Positions 1 through 12,901 of a stretch of DNA of 64,000 nucleotides are shown piece after piece (positions within the stretch are counted from its first letter, which is position 1; every line of letters starts with the position of its first letter). The stretch lies in NCBI GenBank assembly GCA_030549175.1, contig JAUKUA010000005.1, positions 1,178,001 through 1,242,000 on the forward strand, in the 5' to 3' direction. A model generated the notes under the pieces. It worked only from the letters and a program-made list of their open reading frames with translations. It searched no databases and was not told where the DNA came from. The translations under genes were made by a program, and so were the position numbers. Source of the DNA: Lasiosphaeris hirsuta (taxonomy: Eukaryota; Ascomycota; Sordariomycetes; Sordariales; Lasiosphaeriaceae).

Positions 1-138
1 TTCTCCATTTCCGCTGTAGCACACCCCCTCGACGCACACAACGCAATAGCGTAGCTGTCGAGGCTGTCGCTCGCAGCTTGTCTCAGATCCGCTCCATCTC
101 GCCGCCGACGTCAGCTCCTGTGAGCAATTTCCACCAAC

Positions 139-3100
139 ATGTATTCGAACCCCAACTCCTTCCTCGGCGGCAATACCGCCCGCCCGGGCCAGCAACAGTA
201 TGGCGGCTCTTACGGACAGCAACCCCAGCAGCAACCGGCCCCGGGCCCGTTTGCTCCGCAGCCCACGGGGTTCGGTCAAGCTCCGCTCCCGCAACAATAC
301 ACCGGCTATCCGGGATTGCAGCCTCCTCAAGGATCCGCGCCGCTCCAGCAACAGTACACTGGCTTTGGCCAGGCCCCCCAACAGGGCTTTCAGTCCGGAA
401 GCCCTGCGATGCCCGCGATTCCTCAACAATTCCAGCAGCAATTCCAACAGCAACAGCAGCAGCAGCAGCAACAACAGCAACAGCCAACTCCTTTTGCCTC
501 CGCGCCGCCTCAGCCCCCCCCCGTCCAAACCCTGGCACCGCCTCCGGCGCCGGTTAAGCCGCAACCCACCGGCTTCAGCGAGATGGCAGCATCATTTCAG
601 ACTGGTGGCTCAGCAAAGCCAAAAGGACGCAGAGCCGAAAAGCCGACAACAAAGATCCCCAATATTCGACTCTCGTTTATCACGGCGCAAGATCAAGCGA
701 AATTCGAGTCTGTGTTTAAGTCTGCCGTCGGGGAAGGGCAGACTACAATGACGGGGGAGAAAGCGAGAGACCTGCTGCTGCGATCGCGACTTGACGGAGA
801 TTCGCTATCTCAAATTTGGTAGGTCATCGTAATATTTCAATATCTGCGGGATGCCACGGTGCTGACAATTGATGACAGGACGTTGGCTGATACTACACGA
901 GCCGGACAGCTTCATTTTCCAGAGTTCGCACTAGCTATGTATTTGTGCAACCTGAAATTGACCGGGAAAACGATTCCCTCAACCCTACCCAACAACATCG
1001 AGAATGAGGTGTCTAGTATGGTAGACATTATCAACTTCAGTGTTGCTGAGGAAGCGGCTGCCGGTTCCGCTCCTAGCATCAATGCGCCGGACTTTGGGAG
1101 ACAGAATACGGCTACGCCGCCCACTATCCAGCACCCCCAACCGCAGCCTTCAAACGCTCAAATCCTTCAAGCCCAGATGACTGGCTTCCCTACCCAGCAG
1201 ACTGGGTTTTTGGGTCAGAATCAGGGTCTTCAGGCACAGGTGACAGGATTCCCGCAAGCTGGCGGTTACAATGGACCCCGGCCGCCCATGCCTCCTATGC
1301 CTACCGGCTACGGCCCGGGTCTATCACCAAATAGCGGGCCTGGTGGAATGATTGCTCCTTTAAATGCCCAGCCTACAGGAATGCCTGGTCAGTGGGGCTT
1401 GGTAAATACGCCGTCAACGGGTCTGCCCAACATCGATGCTTTACAGGCGCGGATGATGCCTCAACAAGGCCGTGAGCAGCAGAACTACACCACCGCTGGC
1501 CTACAGGGAAATGCCGTGATTCCATGGGCTATCACCAAGGACGAGAAAAAAAGATATGATGCACTTTTTCGAGCTTGGGATGGCCTCAACAAGGGTTATA
1601 TCGGTGGAGATCAAGCCATTGAGATCATGGGCCAGAGCGGCCTCGACAAGCCCGATCTCGAGAGAGTTTGGACACTTGCCGATCACGGCAACAAAGGACG
1701 GCTGGACCTGGATGAGTTCGCAGTGGCAATGCATTTGATCTACCGCAAGCTGAATGGTTACCCCATTCCTAATCAGCTTCCCCCTGAGCTGGTGCCCCCC
1801 TCTACCAGGAACATCAGTGAATCTATTGGAACCATCAAGAACATGCTGTACCAGGAGTCCGAGTCTCGGAAGAATTCCGGCGCCGCGCTGTTGCCGCAGA
1901 AGACGGGCGTCAGCTATCTGAAGGGCCACTCATTCAGAGGTGCCGGAGGAGCTTATGGCGGTAACCGCAAGGATGCGACCGTTTTCAAGAACAACGATAA
2001 CGAAGTCGGCTACCGATCCAGCGCCCGTCGTAGACTCGGCACCGGGTCACCCCGCCCTGATTCTCCTTCGTCTGTCACCTCCAACGACGACTTGACAATG
2101 GACCAACTTCGGAAGAAAATCAAAGAGAAGCAGGTTCTCCTTGATGCGATGGACTTCAAGGACGAGCAAGGCGCTGAAGAGGATGATATTCTCGACAGGC
2201 GTGACCGCCGAGAGGCCGAGGAGCTCTACCGCCGTATTAGGAGAATTCAAGAAGACATTGACAGCCATCCGGATGCTGCGCTGATTGGCGGGGATTCCGA
2301 TGCCGAGAGGAGAGCCTTGAAGCGTCAGCTTCAGAATCTGACAGACAAGATCCCCGAGCTTGCGTCCCAGGTTCGGAAAACTGAAAAGGCTATTGCTGAT
2401 GCGAGACTCGAGCTCTTCCGCTTGAAGGATGCCAAGGCCCACCCAAGCAGTGCCACCGCAATTGTCGGGACGGGTCCCGGTGGCATCGTTACTGAGTCTG
2501 ATAGGCTTAAGGCGCGCGCAAAGGCTATGATGCAGCAGCGGACTGCTGCTCTTACTGGTAGGAAGATTGACGTCAGCGTTGATGACACGGATGCGCCGAA
2601 GCGACTGGAGGAAGAGAGCCTGAAGGTGAGGACTGAGAAGGAGAACAATGAAAGGATGGTCCGAGATGTCGAGGACAGTGTCCGTGACTTCTCTAAGGGT
2701 ATCGAGGACAGCCTGAAGGAGGGCGGTCGGGATGCCACTACGGAGCATGAGAAGCGCCGCTGGGAGGACGCTCTTGGAGTTGAAGACGAGGTCCGGGATT
2801 TCATTTACGATCTCCAGCGTTCGAGCCGGACTGCCCGTATCAGAGCGCAAGACCGGCAGGGCGGCCGCAAACCTGCACAGGAGCCCGTCAAAGCAGAGGC
2901 CTCACCAGCTTCTCGCTATGAGACCTCCCCTTCAACTTCTCGTATATCCACTCCCACTGCTGCACCGGCCGCAGCGGGTGGCTCGTACTCGTCGTACAAG
3001 ACGCCCGAAGAGCGCGCTGCATTCATCAAGCAGCAGGCTGAACAGCGGATGGCCGAGAGGTTGGCGGCGTTGGGTATCAAGGCACCGACTAAGCTTGGCG

Positions 3101-4565
3101 AGACTGCTGCTCAGAGAATCGAGCGCGAGAGATCCGAGCGAGCTGCAAAGCTGCGCCAGGCTGAGGAAGAAGATGCTCGGCGAGAGGCCGAGAGACAAGC
3201 TCGACTCAACGAGGAGCAAGGTGGCCCACCGGCGGCAATTCAGTCCCCAAAGGCTGATGCGAAGAAGCCCCCTCCACCCCCAAGTAGAAAGACTGCGAAG
3301 CCCGATGACGGACGAGTTGACGAAGAACGTGCTGGACGGAGGGCAGAGGAAGAGCGGCTCGAAAGGGAACGTGGGGAGCAGGAGCGGGCAACCCACGAGC
3401 TTGAGTGAGTGCTACGTACCATCTCTAAGCATTACAAACACTAACATTTCACAGGGAACGCGCAAAAGCTCAGGAAGATGATCTTGCTAGCGAGCGCGAA
3501 GCGGCTGATGCACGCCTTAGAGCATTGGAGGAGCAGGTTAGACAGGGGAAACTCAAGAAGGAGGAAGAGAAGCGCAGGAAGAAGGCGGCGGTAGCTGAAG
3601 CAAAGGAGAAGGAGGCTAAGTTGGCACAGCGCAGGGCTGAGATCGAGGCAGCCCGCAAGCGTGAGGAAGAGCTCCGAAGACAACTCGAAGCAATTGACGA
3701 TGACGACAGCTCCTCAGACGACGACGAGGGCCCAGAGCAGATTACGCCACAGGCATCTACCCCTACTTTGGGTGGAAGTCAACTTGGCAGCCAGGAGCTG
3801 GAGCCGAAGCAAACGCCGCCGTCAATTTCTGTGGCGTCTCCACCCCAAATTGTCACATCTAGCCCTGCGGCGGATACGACGGAAAGTCGCAATCCGTATT
3901 TCAGGATGATGTCTCAGACCTCTGAGCCGTCCGCAGCCTCAGCAGCCCCGCCTGTCGCGCCGCCGCCGCCGCAGGTAGATATCTCGAACAACCCATTCCA
4001 CCGCATATCGCAGGCGGCCGCCCCTCCGGTCCCCATTGGGCCCGTTTCAAGGAAGCGGCCTGACAATGATGGATGGGACTCGGACAAAGACGAGGACGAT
4101 GATGATTCTGAGGATGATCGACCGGGTGGCAAGAGTGCTGCTCACCTTGCCTCGATCCTGTTTGGTACAATGGCTCCTCCCCGCCCGCTATCTGCAGCCG
4201 GCGACAGGTCGGCAGCATCTCCCCCGGTTAGCTCCCCAATCACGGCGACGTCGCCGGAGGCAGCTGTTTCGCCCTCACCGGCACCTCCTCCGCCACCACC
4301 CCCGATGCTAACTGGTGTGCCGGGTGGCCCGCCGCCACCTCCGCCGATGCCTCCCTCCATGGCTCCCGGAGGTCCCCCACCACCGCCGCCTCTTCCCGGA
4401 ATGGCCCCTCCTCCGCCGCCTCCTCCTCCAGCGATGGGTGATATGCCACCGGTAATTGCCCGACCCAATGCGTTGCTAGGCGAAATCGCCCAGGGCAGAG
4501 CATTGAAGAAGACGCAAACACGCGACAAGAGCGGGGCAGCTGTGGCGGGCCGGGTGCTGGATTAA
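139..4565 (+). CDS. pan1: PAN1, actin cytoskeleton-regulatory complex protein
   Basis: EH-domain scaffold of cortical actin patches that links clathrin-mediated endocytosis to Arp2/3. Exons 139-818, 879-3404 and 3455-4565 give about 1438 aa, the usual length in filamentous fungi. Introns are 60 bp (gtaggt) and 50 bp (gtgagt, ctaac branch). Order: Q/P-rich N-terminus with a 13-Gln tract; EH1 at about residues 172-275, whose EF-hand loop is degenerate and is split by intron 1 inside a conserved Trp codon; a second Q/G/P-rich linker; EH2 at about 444-535 with a full loop ([13 protein letters not shown]); coiled coils from about 633 on; acidic stretch; poly-Pro; and a C-terminal WH2-like actin-binding motif ([16 protein letters not shown]). 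Many LxxQxTG motifs match Prk1-type phosphorylation sites. The first 138 bp are upstream leader or promoter. Family assignment is very secure. Confidence 0.95.
445..483 (+). repeat. CAR (polyglutamine) tract inside PAN1
   Basis: Thirteen consecutive CAA/CAG codons in frame encode Gln-13 in the disordered N-terminus of PAN1. The CAA/CAG mix interrupts the pure triplet repeat. Length variation between strains is plausible. Confidence 0.9.
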
Positions 4566-7380
4566 TATACTGGTTCATGCGGCGGTACCGAGCCTTTTGG
4601 TGTGGGTGGTGTGTGTGGATAGTCGGACAGCGTGTGGCTTGAGCGGGATTGGGCAGCGATAAGGAGATATAGGGGCGGGAAAGGGAAGGCAATATCGGTG
4701 GTAGACTAGTGTCCCTCGAGTGTGCGTAGGTATAACCCGTCGGCATTGCAAAAATAATCGTTTTTGTCTCGTTCTCTCGCCCATATGCCACGGCTCCTAG
4801 CTTAGCAATGCTGTCATCCCCTTCGCTCCCCTCAACTGTCCGTTGACCAATCTTTGCCTGTCATGGAGTAAACAAAGCGGTTTCGACCTATAGGGGGAAT
4901 GATAGAGGCAATAGGATGGCTGGTGCATATGCCGTGCAACTACAGTCGGGACCGTTGTGGGACGGCGATGTTGGACCCGATGGTATGCAGGTTACGTACT
5001 GAGGACTGGTGGGACTACTAGCGGCATCGATTTGGTGTGGAGAGCGGACGACTTGACATTGGAGGGGGGGCCATTAGGTCAGTCTCATGTAGGTGCTGTG
5101 TAATCCCGTACGAGGGGGTGTCATCTGGAGGGAATTGGATTTGCCTGTCACTTTCGTTGGAACTCAAGTGTCAATCAACTAGGGTTGCGGAGGTGCAGGT
5201 TTGGCCGTGGTTTTGCAATTGATGGGAGGGTACAGGAGAGCGCAGCTGGACAAAGCTAATTCTAGGAGCAGCGTTCTTGGGTACCTCGGAAGAACAGTTG
5301 AGATAGTTACGAAAGGTAGCCCGTACGCAAGTAGGAACTTACATTACATGTCCAATGTCACACGGCAGTATATACATCTCGCATCTTGCAGCGAGGATGA
5401 AACGCGCTTGCGTACTGCGGACTACTTAATACATTGCTAAATGTGTCCCGACCAGACGATGGGGAGGGGGAAACGAGAGAAAATAGAGGACTTTGCGTCT
5501 CACACAGACCATGACCGCAGGGTAGATTAGGAGGAGCATGCAGGCACTATCACTTGAGCGTCATGTATTGGGAGGAAGGCCTATGCGGGTGCAGAGCAGA
5601 GCGGAGGCAACACTTGGGTTGGGTCTTTTCTCGCTCTCGTGTCTTCTGCCGGGATATAGATAGTGGGATAACCGCCTGCGGGTGTGAAGGGTAGCAGGGA
5701 TACGCGGTTGGTACGCGGGGGACGGGATCGTGCACTTCTCTAGGGGCTTGGGCGGGGACGAAGGAAAAAAAAGTTGAGAAGAGACGAGTTTCTCCCGGAC
5801 GCGTGGGGCCTAGCCCGCGACCTGCTATTCATGCCTGTGTAGCGAGGGAGAAGGTGGATGGATTTACCCCGGACCTAGAGCGTGGCAAGGGAGGAATGCG
5901 TTGATGGGCTCGGGATGGGAGCCGGCCAAGAAGAGCCGAAGGGGATAGAAAATGAAGCGGAGGAAATAAAATCTTGGTGAGATCCCTGGCGGAGGGAACG
6001 TCGTCAGGGGACGGGGCTCGGTGGGATGCTCGCTAGCTGGCATATGCCTGACTCAGAGTCTAGCTTGCCCCCAAAGCATTATAATAGTGATTATACCGTT
6101 ATTATAAGACAGGATTGTGATATCTCCTCGCGCTGCTAGGCTAGTTTCTTGCTTCGGCTCCATGGCATGGCGTCCAGGTTGGGGGACCTGGCCGATATCT
6201 CGAATATTCAAATCTCTACTATTAAACCTCGGTAGCAGTAGTGCGAACGGTTCAACGTAGTCCAAGGTGGACTCGAGACAGTTCGGCAGGTGGTGCTAGC
6301 GCGCTGCAGAGAAAGCCATCACGACAGAAGCTACCGTCGAGCTGCCGTCGACACAGGTGTCCGTCACCGACGACGTATCAGCGATGCACAGGCTACGGCA
6401 ATCTGCCTCGAATCCGTGCGGGTAGACCAAGAGCCGGCAGAGGAGCAGTAGACGGCAGCAGAGAGGGGCACGCGGTGCCATGTGTGGGCCTGGATGACAC
6501 CCAAGACACACAAGGAAGTGAGGCCGTTGAGCCAATGATGTCAGCCTGTCGATCTGGCTCTCAGACCAACCACCGCCAATGCTGCACCGGTCCAGGCCAT
6601 CCGAGCGGTGCAAACTGAAAATCGAGCTCCTGAAGGCGGGTGAGCGGTCGCTGGAGATAAGCGATGGGCCTCATGTGGGAGCAAAGCGGCGGTGAGGGCC
6701 TAGAGGGTGCACTATGGTGCACCATCATTGCGATGTGGCAGGCTGGAAAGGCATGAAAAAGGGTCTGGATATTAGGTCTCGGGGCTGGCGCAGCACATTC
6801 CTCAATATCCTCGCAGCTCTCTGTGCGTGTCTCATGGCCGCTGATGAACGGTGAGGCAGCGCTGGCTGGCAGAAGGTAGGCGAGGTGAGGAGCAATTCTC
6901 TTTAAACTCGCGTTTTGGTAGCGTATAAAGCGTGGCTGGTGGTCGTAGTCTAGGCCTCACGTGCCCCACGACGTTCGGTAAAGAGCTGGCTGGGCAATTT
7001 GATTGGGCAGGAGGCCATGCGGGACGCGACCTAGACGCGAGAATTCGCGCCAGTAGACTGCATTCCATAAACAAAAAGCGCGACGCTGCCCCTTCCTGTT
7101 GGACCGTCGCAGGCTCACAGAGTCCAGCCGGCGTCGCCAAATGATTGCACCGCAGCCAACCATCGCCGCTCGACCAGACCGTCTGCCAAACGTGCTCGTC
7201 CTCCTCCCCTCTCTATCAGTCAATCCAAAACCATTCAAACCATTCAAGCCGTCGAATTGAGCGTCGGCTGTCTGCGAGCCTGATGTTCCCGAGCTGCATG
7301 GGAAACCCACTCGCTACGGGGTACTAGTCTCTGCACTGCATACCCACTGGCGGCGATCTGAGGCCATCTGAACACCTCCC

Positions 7381-7455
7381 ACTGCACCTGGCCCTGAACC
7401 TGGCTTGAACCTGCTTGAACCTGGCCTGAACCTAGACTTGACTTGACCTAACCTG
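7381..7455 (+). repeat. Degenerate ctgaacctgg-type tandem repeat
   Basis: Roughly seven imperfect copies of a 9-11 bp unit built on tgaacctg/tgaccta follow one another. It lies about 1.2 kb upstream of the forkhead start codon in the CT-rich leader or promoter. No function is recognised. Confidence 0.6.
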
Positions 7456-8435
7456 AAGACTCCTTCACCACCTGCGGTCTGCGCCGGCCTGCTACTTTGC
7501 ACGGCCTGCAATTCGCAACTCTGCAACCTGCTGCTTGCAACCGCACACTGCTCCCGCTGCTCACCAGGAATCGTGCATTGCTCCGCCCTCCGCCCGTCCT
7601 CTGTCGATTCGCCTGCCAGTCGCATTCACCCGGCATCCAGCGGCCAGACAGACCCATCAATCCTCGATTTTTACTTTCCATCTCCCATCCTCACCTTTCC
7701 CGCCCGCCAGGGCAAAGAGGGGCCAGGAACCTAGTCTGCTGCCGCAACAACGCACTGCTCTCGCACTGCTCTCTGGATGGAACTCGACGACATATCTTTG
7801 ACGACATCGCCGAGAGCGACAGACCACTTAGACCACCCGGCGGTCACTTAAACGAAAGGTTCTGCCGCACCGAACCACACCCTTGCACTTGGCCTCCCCC
7901 CAGTGCACCCACCCCCAGACCCCCAGACCCTTGTCCATATGGTCAGCCCGCCTTGGTGTCTCGTCCAATCCATTCGCCTGCTCTCCCTCCCTCCGCGGGC
8001 TCGGCGTCTCCACTCGGCCTGCACTCTTGGAACAGGCGTCGAAGCGTGTGTGAGCTGGCAGTCCCTAGCAGTGGGCATCATCCTTCCTTGCCATCCAGTC
8101 AGCCCTCTTCACCTGAGCGTCGCCCACATCGCTTGCCGCCCAGGCAGCCTATCTCCTCCCTCTCCTTCCCCTCACAAGTCCTCGATGATCGACCGCGTTG
8201 GCATCGCCTTGCCTTGAGTCTCTCTTGCTTCGCAACGACGCCGTCTTCGCCTCGACAACCGCATCGCACACAATTTTATCGAATCGGCCGCCGTTATCCC
8301 ACCGCTATCACAACTGCCATACCATCCGTCGCGGCCTGTGCGACTTCTTTAGGCCATCCATCACCACGGCTTACACGCCACTCTATCCCTTGCCAGCACC
8401 CCCCACATTTAATTAAACTCGCACCGCCAGTCGAG

Positions 8436-8574
8436 GTACGTTGAGCGCGCGCCTTAACAGAGGCAGTCCTTCTCCCCGTCGTGCAAACCCGCTCTACCCC
8501 GACCACGAGATTCACGTTCGACCCGACCGTTACGTGATCCATCCTAAACCTCAAGACGACTGACTTAGATTCAG
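8436..8574 (+). other. Candidate 5'-UTR intron of the forkhead gene
   Basis: A strong donor (gtacgt at 8436) pairs with an acceptor ttcag ending at 8574; a CTGAC branch-site match at 8560-8564 lies about 10 bp before it. The intron would be 139 bp and would end 61 bp before the start codon at 8636. The open stretch upstream does not join the forkhead frame after splicing, so this would be a leader intron. RNA-seq is needed to confirm it. Confidence 0.45.
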
Positions 8575-8635
8575 ACGAATCTTGATCCGTCAACCATCTG
8601 CTGTACGACAAACACGCGTTCCAGCTCGGCCACCA

Positions 8636-10981
8636 ATGGCCAAGCAAGCGCGTTACGGGGCTCCCGAGCCACCGCTGCAGATCTACCAGGATGCCTTCTT
8701 TGACGACTCGACGGCCCCCATGATCAGCCGTGCTCCCATGGCTCCCGCGTCGAAGCAGCATCGACGACCCCTCCAGAGTGCTAACAGCAACGTCGTGCTA
8801 AATCCGCCCAACGCTAGCTTCGTCAACCAGTCGCCCTTCAAGTCTAACCCGCGGATATCGGACTCCCCGCTTACCCCCTTGAAGCAGGCCCAGGGCAGCA
8901 AGCTCAACTCGGTACACATGATGCCTCCCAACAGACTCCCGCAATCGACGGACTCCCTCGAGAAGAAGCAACCGATGATGTCTAGGTTCAAGACGGTAGC
9001 ACAGAAACCGCAACAGCAACAACAACCACATCAGCAGCCGCATCCCGAGATGAACATCCAGTTCATGGGCAAGGAGAACATGCACACCCCGATATACCCC
9101 GCACCCGGTCCGCAACAGTACAACATCCCCCTCGAGAACTACTATCAGAAACCGTCCGGAAAGCGTGTATTGTTGGAGGCTGCCCCGATCAAGGAACTGA
9201 GGCCGGCGAAGAAGCCAAGGCTGGAAGAGCCGCCGCTGCCTTCCCACGATGCTTTTCCCCAAATCGTCGATGATGGAACGAAGCCGAACCATAGTTATGC
9301 TACCCTCATCGGAATGGCCATCCTGCGATCACCACAGCGAAGGCTCACGCTGGCGCAAATCTACAAGTGGATCTCGGACACGTATAAGTTTTATAACCCC
9401 AATGATGCGGGTTGGCAGAATAGCATCCGGCACAATCTGAGCTTGAACAAGAGCTTCAATAAGCAGGAGCGACCCAAGGATGATCCTGGAAAAGGACACT
9501 ATTGGACTATCTTACCAGGCACGGAGCATCTCTTCATGAAGGAAAAACCCTCACGGAAATCGGTCCCCTCTGCTGAAAATCTACCGGTCATGTCCACGCG
9601 TCTTGAACCATCTCAACCTCATATCCACCACCATCTCATGCAAGAGTCGATTCTGCCACCTCAGCTCCCCATGTCCCAATCCTCGCTGCCTGCCATACCG
9701 GCATCATCGCAAATGGCCCATGTTTCGATGCCTCAACCCGAGATCTCATCTGATGCCACAATACCTGCCTCTGATATTGCCGCCTTGGACGAGTTGACCG
9801 ACAGGGCCAACGAAAATGAGTTTCTGAACGACCCTGACTTGTATTCGCCTTTGCCTGCTGCCATGCACTCATCTCCTCCCATTCCCAAACATCTCGAGTC
9901 TCGCCACAGCGATACACCACCGCCTCAGCGACTATCAAATGGCTCATCAGCGACAAGATCAAGGTCACGTTCGCATTCCAAGAGGGCATTTACATCCATC
10001 AATGACGACAGTGGCTACATCTCATCACTCGAATCCTCAGTGATGCGCCCGAACCCGCACCCCCAGCTCCTTACTTCCGAGGCTGATCGTCCCCGGGTCA
10101 AGCGAGGTCGAGCTGAGCGAGGCCGCGCTGAAGAGGAAATCGCTCGTCTTCGTGGCTCATCGTACGACAGTCCCTCGAAGGGACGCTCGTACGGATATCC
10201 CGCCTCATCGTCACCGCTACGCCAGCCATCCCACAATGGCTCTGGTCAGATGCTCCCACCTCTTACTCCGGCAATGAAACTGAAGGCGCCTCCGAAGCCC
10301 CCGCCGTCTGTCTCACCTAGCACAAACCTACGCCTCCACCGAGAGAGCGTCCAATCCATGGTTGATTCCCCCTATAGACGCGCCGCCGCATCCTTACTTC
10401 CCGAAGGTGATACCCTTCTGCAGTTCACACCGGGTCTGAATTTGGATGAGGTATTTTTCAACATGGATCGGAAACCAGAGGACGACAACGCAGACTTTGG
10501 CATCTATCAAGATAACATGTTTGAGTCCATCTTCACGCTTTCCCCGGGACTCCTGCCTACTAACAACGGCTCTCCGGTGAAGCGGTCAGCAAAGAGGAAG
10601 GACCGATCATTATCTACTGGTGCACTAAACGATGTAACACACTCCTCACACAGCACCTCGAACTCCGGGTCGTTCCTCAAGGTTCCTGGCTATTCCAACA
10701 ATATGTTGCTGGAGACGCCGAGCAAGGTGTTTGACGGCCTCGCATCTTCCCCGAGCAAGCTCTTCATGCAGTCTCCAAGCAAGATGTCAATGCCACTGAT
10801 GAATGACGAAAACGCACCATTTACCCTAGACGACCTCTGTGGCGATTTTCCAGATGAGAGCGAGTTTCACATCGATATGCTCTCCGGGTGGGAGAAGATT
10901 GGCTCCAACAATGTCCAGACGACAAGAGCCGCGAAATCTTCCAAGCCGGGGCTTGGCCGGTGTTACTCAACCGCTTTCTAA
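8636..10981 (+). CDS. Forkhead transcription factor (Hcm1/Sep1-like)
   Basis: Single-exon gene of 781 aa starting at the first in-frame ATG (8636). A complete forkhead winged-helix domain lies at about residues 216-310, with the hallmark helix-3 core [15 protein letters not shown] and the wing motif GKGHYWTI. I see no FHA domain, which separates it from Fkh1/Fkh2 and points to the Hcm1/Sep1 group that controls cell-cycle or septation genes. The rest is disordered: a Gln/His/Pro-rich N-terminus, many S/T-P sites that fit CDK or MAPK control (for example SPLTPLK), a basic Arg-rich patch near residue 495, and a C-terminal region with repeated SPSK motifs. It acts in the nucleus. The long CT-rich leader suggests regulated transcription or translation. 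The subgroup assignment is inferred. Confidence 0.92.
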   Translation: MAKQARYGAPEPPLQIYQDAFFDDSTAPMISRAPMAPASKQHRRPLQSANSNVVLNPPNASFVNQSPFKSNPRISDSPLTPLKQAQGSKLNSVHMMPPNRLPQSTDSLEKKQPMMSRFKTVAQKPQQQQQPHQQPHPEMNIQFMGKENMHTPIYPAPGPQQYNIPLENYYQKPSGKRVLLEAAPIKELRPAKKPRLEEPPLPSHDAFPQIVDDGTKPNHSYATLIGMAILRSPQRRLTLAQIYKWISDTYKFYNPNDAGWQNSIRHNLSLNKSFNKQERPKDDPGKGHYWTILPGTEHLFMKEKPSRKSVPSAENLPVMSTRLEPSQPHIHHHLMQESILPPQLPMSQSSLPAIPASSQMAHVSMPQPEISSDATIPASDIAALDELTDRANENEFLNDPDLYSPLPAAMHSSPPIPKHLESRHSDTPPPQRLSNGSSATRSRSRSHSKRAFTSINDDSGYISSLESSVMRPNPHPQLLTSEADRPRVKRGRAERGRAEEEIARLRGSSYDSPSKGRSYGYPASSSPLRQPSHNGSGQMLPPLTPAMKLKAPPKPPPSVSPSTNLRLHRESVQSMVDSPYRRAAASLLPEGDTLLQFTPGLNLDEVFFNMDRKPEDDNADFGIYQDNMFESIFTLSPGLLPTNNGSPVKRSAKRKDRSLSTGALNDVTHSSHSTSNSGSFLKVPGYSNNMLLETPSKVFDGLASSPSKLFMQSPSKMSMPLMNDENAPFTLDDLCGDFPDESEFHIDMLSGWEKIGSNNVQTTRAAKSSKPGLGRCYSTAF

Positions 10982-12901
10982 ACCGCCCAATTTCCTATCT
11001 ATTCCGCCCCGCCCACAACGCGCGAGAGGGTACAACTCACGACTGTTATGATTCATGAAAGACTTATCTTTCTTCTCTTGGGATCTCTCCCTACTTCACA
11101 ACCAAGTCCTGCCGCCCTGGTTGGCTCAACAGCCAACCCGAGCGACGAGTTCTTACTTTGTGGGTGGCGATTTGATACCCGCGCGCCTCAGCATATCTGG
11201 ACGTACCAAAGGTCCCCCACAATTCTTCGGAGACCCCCGCTCCTCAGACTCATGCCTTTCGGCTTATCTTTGTCTGCGATGTAGGAGTAGGGGCTTCGAT
11301 TTTCTTTCTTGTCACGATAACAACGAAGGGATGGCCAAGGAGTACATAGCTAAAGCAGCATACGGAGGAGTCAATGTTGTGTAGGGTCTTGATTTGTCAC
11401 ATTTTTCTTTGCTTGCGAGGACGGAGGCAGGCTAACGATTCTGTTTTATTTCACTATATCATGGGGTATTTCTTTGCGGGTAGGTCTCGGATTTGGCTTT
11501 GTCATAGCGTGGGAACCCCTGATTGATTTGGCTGGGATGGACCGGGTCTTCGTAACCCCCCTGGGAGGCTGGATTGATGGATGGGTTTGGCCTAGTTTGT
11601 GTTGGTTATATTGTACTTGACAATTGACGTCTCTAGAGAGACACTGATTTTCCCCGTCACCTCTCGTCATGGATGTGTTATTGTTTACATTGTTGGGTTG
11701 GTAGGCAGAATGAATGAAAATACCGGCAGGTCTGATCTCGATGACTGTTGGTCGATCTCGCAACTAGTTTGGTGGCGGGCGCGTCATGGAAGTGGCACTA
11801 CTTAGTCGTCCCTTTTTTTTTTTTTTTTAGTTTCAGCCTTAGCTTGCTACAATTGCAGCCCCATATCTTTCGATACCACCGACTTTTCCCTTTCGTGATT
11901 TCAGACGAAGCTCGTCAAACGGAGAAGCTGTCCGTGTGGCATGCTCCATCCATTGCTCTATTCCCACACCCACCTTACTGCCTGCCACTGTCTCGCCCTT
12001 TTCACCATGATTCCCACCTTTCTTTCCATGATCCCGTCTTCTAACATGAAAAAAGGGGGTGGTCATTTTTAGGATACCTCGAGAAAGTAATTGTCGCTGT
12101 CCCGGTCCCTATCCCCGGTATGACCATCCGCACCTCCAAACCCCCACGGGCTTTCAGGGGCAAGGTGTAGCGCTTCTAGGAAGCACGAGTCCAGACCCCT
12201 ATTGCCACGCCAAATCGACCTTTTGCCAATTTGATTCAGTATCACGTCCATTGTTTTAGAAGCGTTCCGGAAAGCTCATCTTATACGCCCCACGTTCTTT
12301 ATGAGATGCGTCCAAGCCACGCCGGTTCATTGATATCATTCAATATCGGCGGCAGCCATACTGGGCACCATTCCTCGACAATACGCAGTGCCCGCCAACT
12401 TCACATATCAACAACAATCAGCCAAGCATTAGCATTTAATAGTGGGTATCTCGAATTGAAGCTTCCAAAAGGATCACTCCGACACTCCCAATCCGAAGAT
12501 GGCTGTGTGCCGTAACCTTGTCCTGTAACATACCTTGCTGCCCACCATGATGAGGCAGGTATTCTCTATTCCCTTTATATTCAAACAAACCTGAAAACGC
12601 CCCCTACCCATTCCACCCCCAAGTCCGGGGGAAGTGAAAAAAAATAAAACTCCGCTGAGGATTCTTGTCATGACGGACAGGGCCCTGCCGTACACATGTA
12701 CGGATAAAACAACAGAGCGAATAATCGCAGAAATAACAGCCAAAAGCCAGAGGCCCAGAACAACACATCTTCCAAGACGCCCCGCATAGCTTTGCTGGGA
12801 CTCACCAGTGTTTCTGACATGGGAGGAGAGGGGCGGTGGGAACCGCCCACAGTGAGCGTGGCCGCTGCCTAGGAATCCAGGATAGCACAGGTCATGGTCT
12901 C
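10982..12901. other. Non-coding region between forkhead and ATG101 genes
   Basis: About 1.9 kb between the 3' ends of two convergent genes. Only short unsupported open frames are present. A 16-T run at 11813-11828 is the only clear low-complexity element. No RNA gene was recognised. Confidence 0.6.

Larger units (their letters stand above)
4566..8635. other. Non-coding region between PAN1 and the forkhead gene
   Basis: About 4 kb with no convincing coding sequence. 4566-7000 holds PAN1 3' sequence and unremarkable DNA, with a small AT-rich patch near 6075-6110. From about 7150 the + strand becomes strongly CT-rich, as fungal promoters and leaders do. It contains a degenerate 10-bp repeat (7381-7455) and a stretch open for 315 codons (7497-8444) without an ATG start and made of Pro/Ser/His/Arg. 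That open stretch is most likely a by-product of base composition in the forkhead leader. A candidate leader intron is listed separately. Confidence 0.6.

Noticed and set aside
7497..8444. 315-codon open frame on the + strand
   Set aside because: No ATG start, Pro/Ser/His/Arg composition expected from CT-rich DNA, and not in frame with the forkhead gene after the plausible splice.
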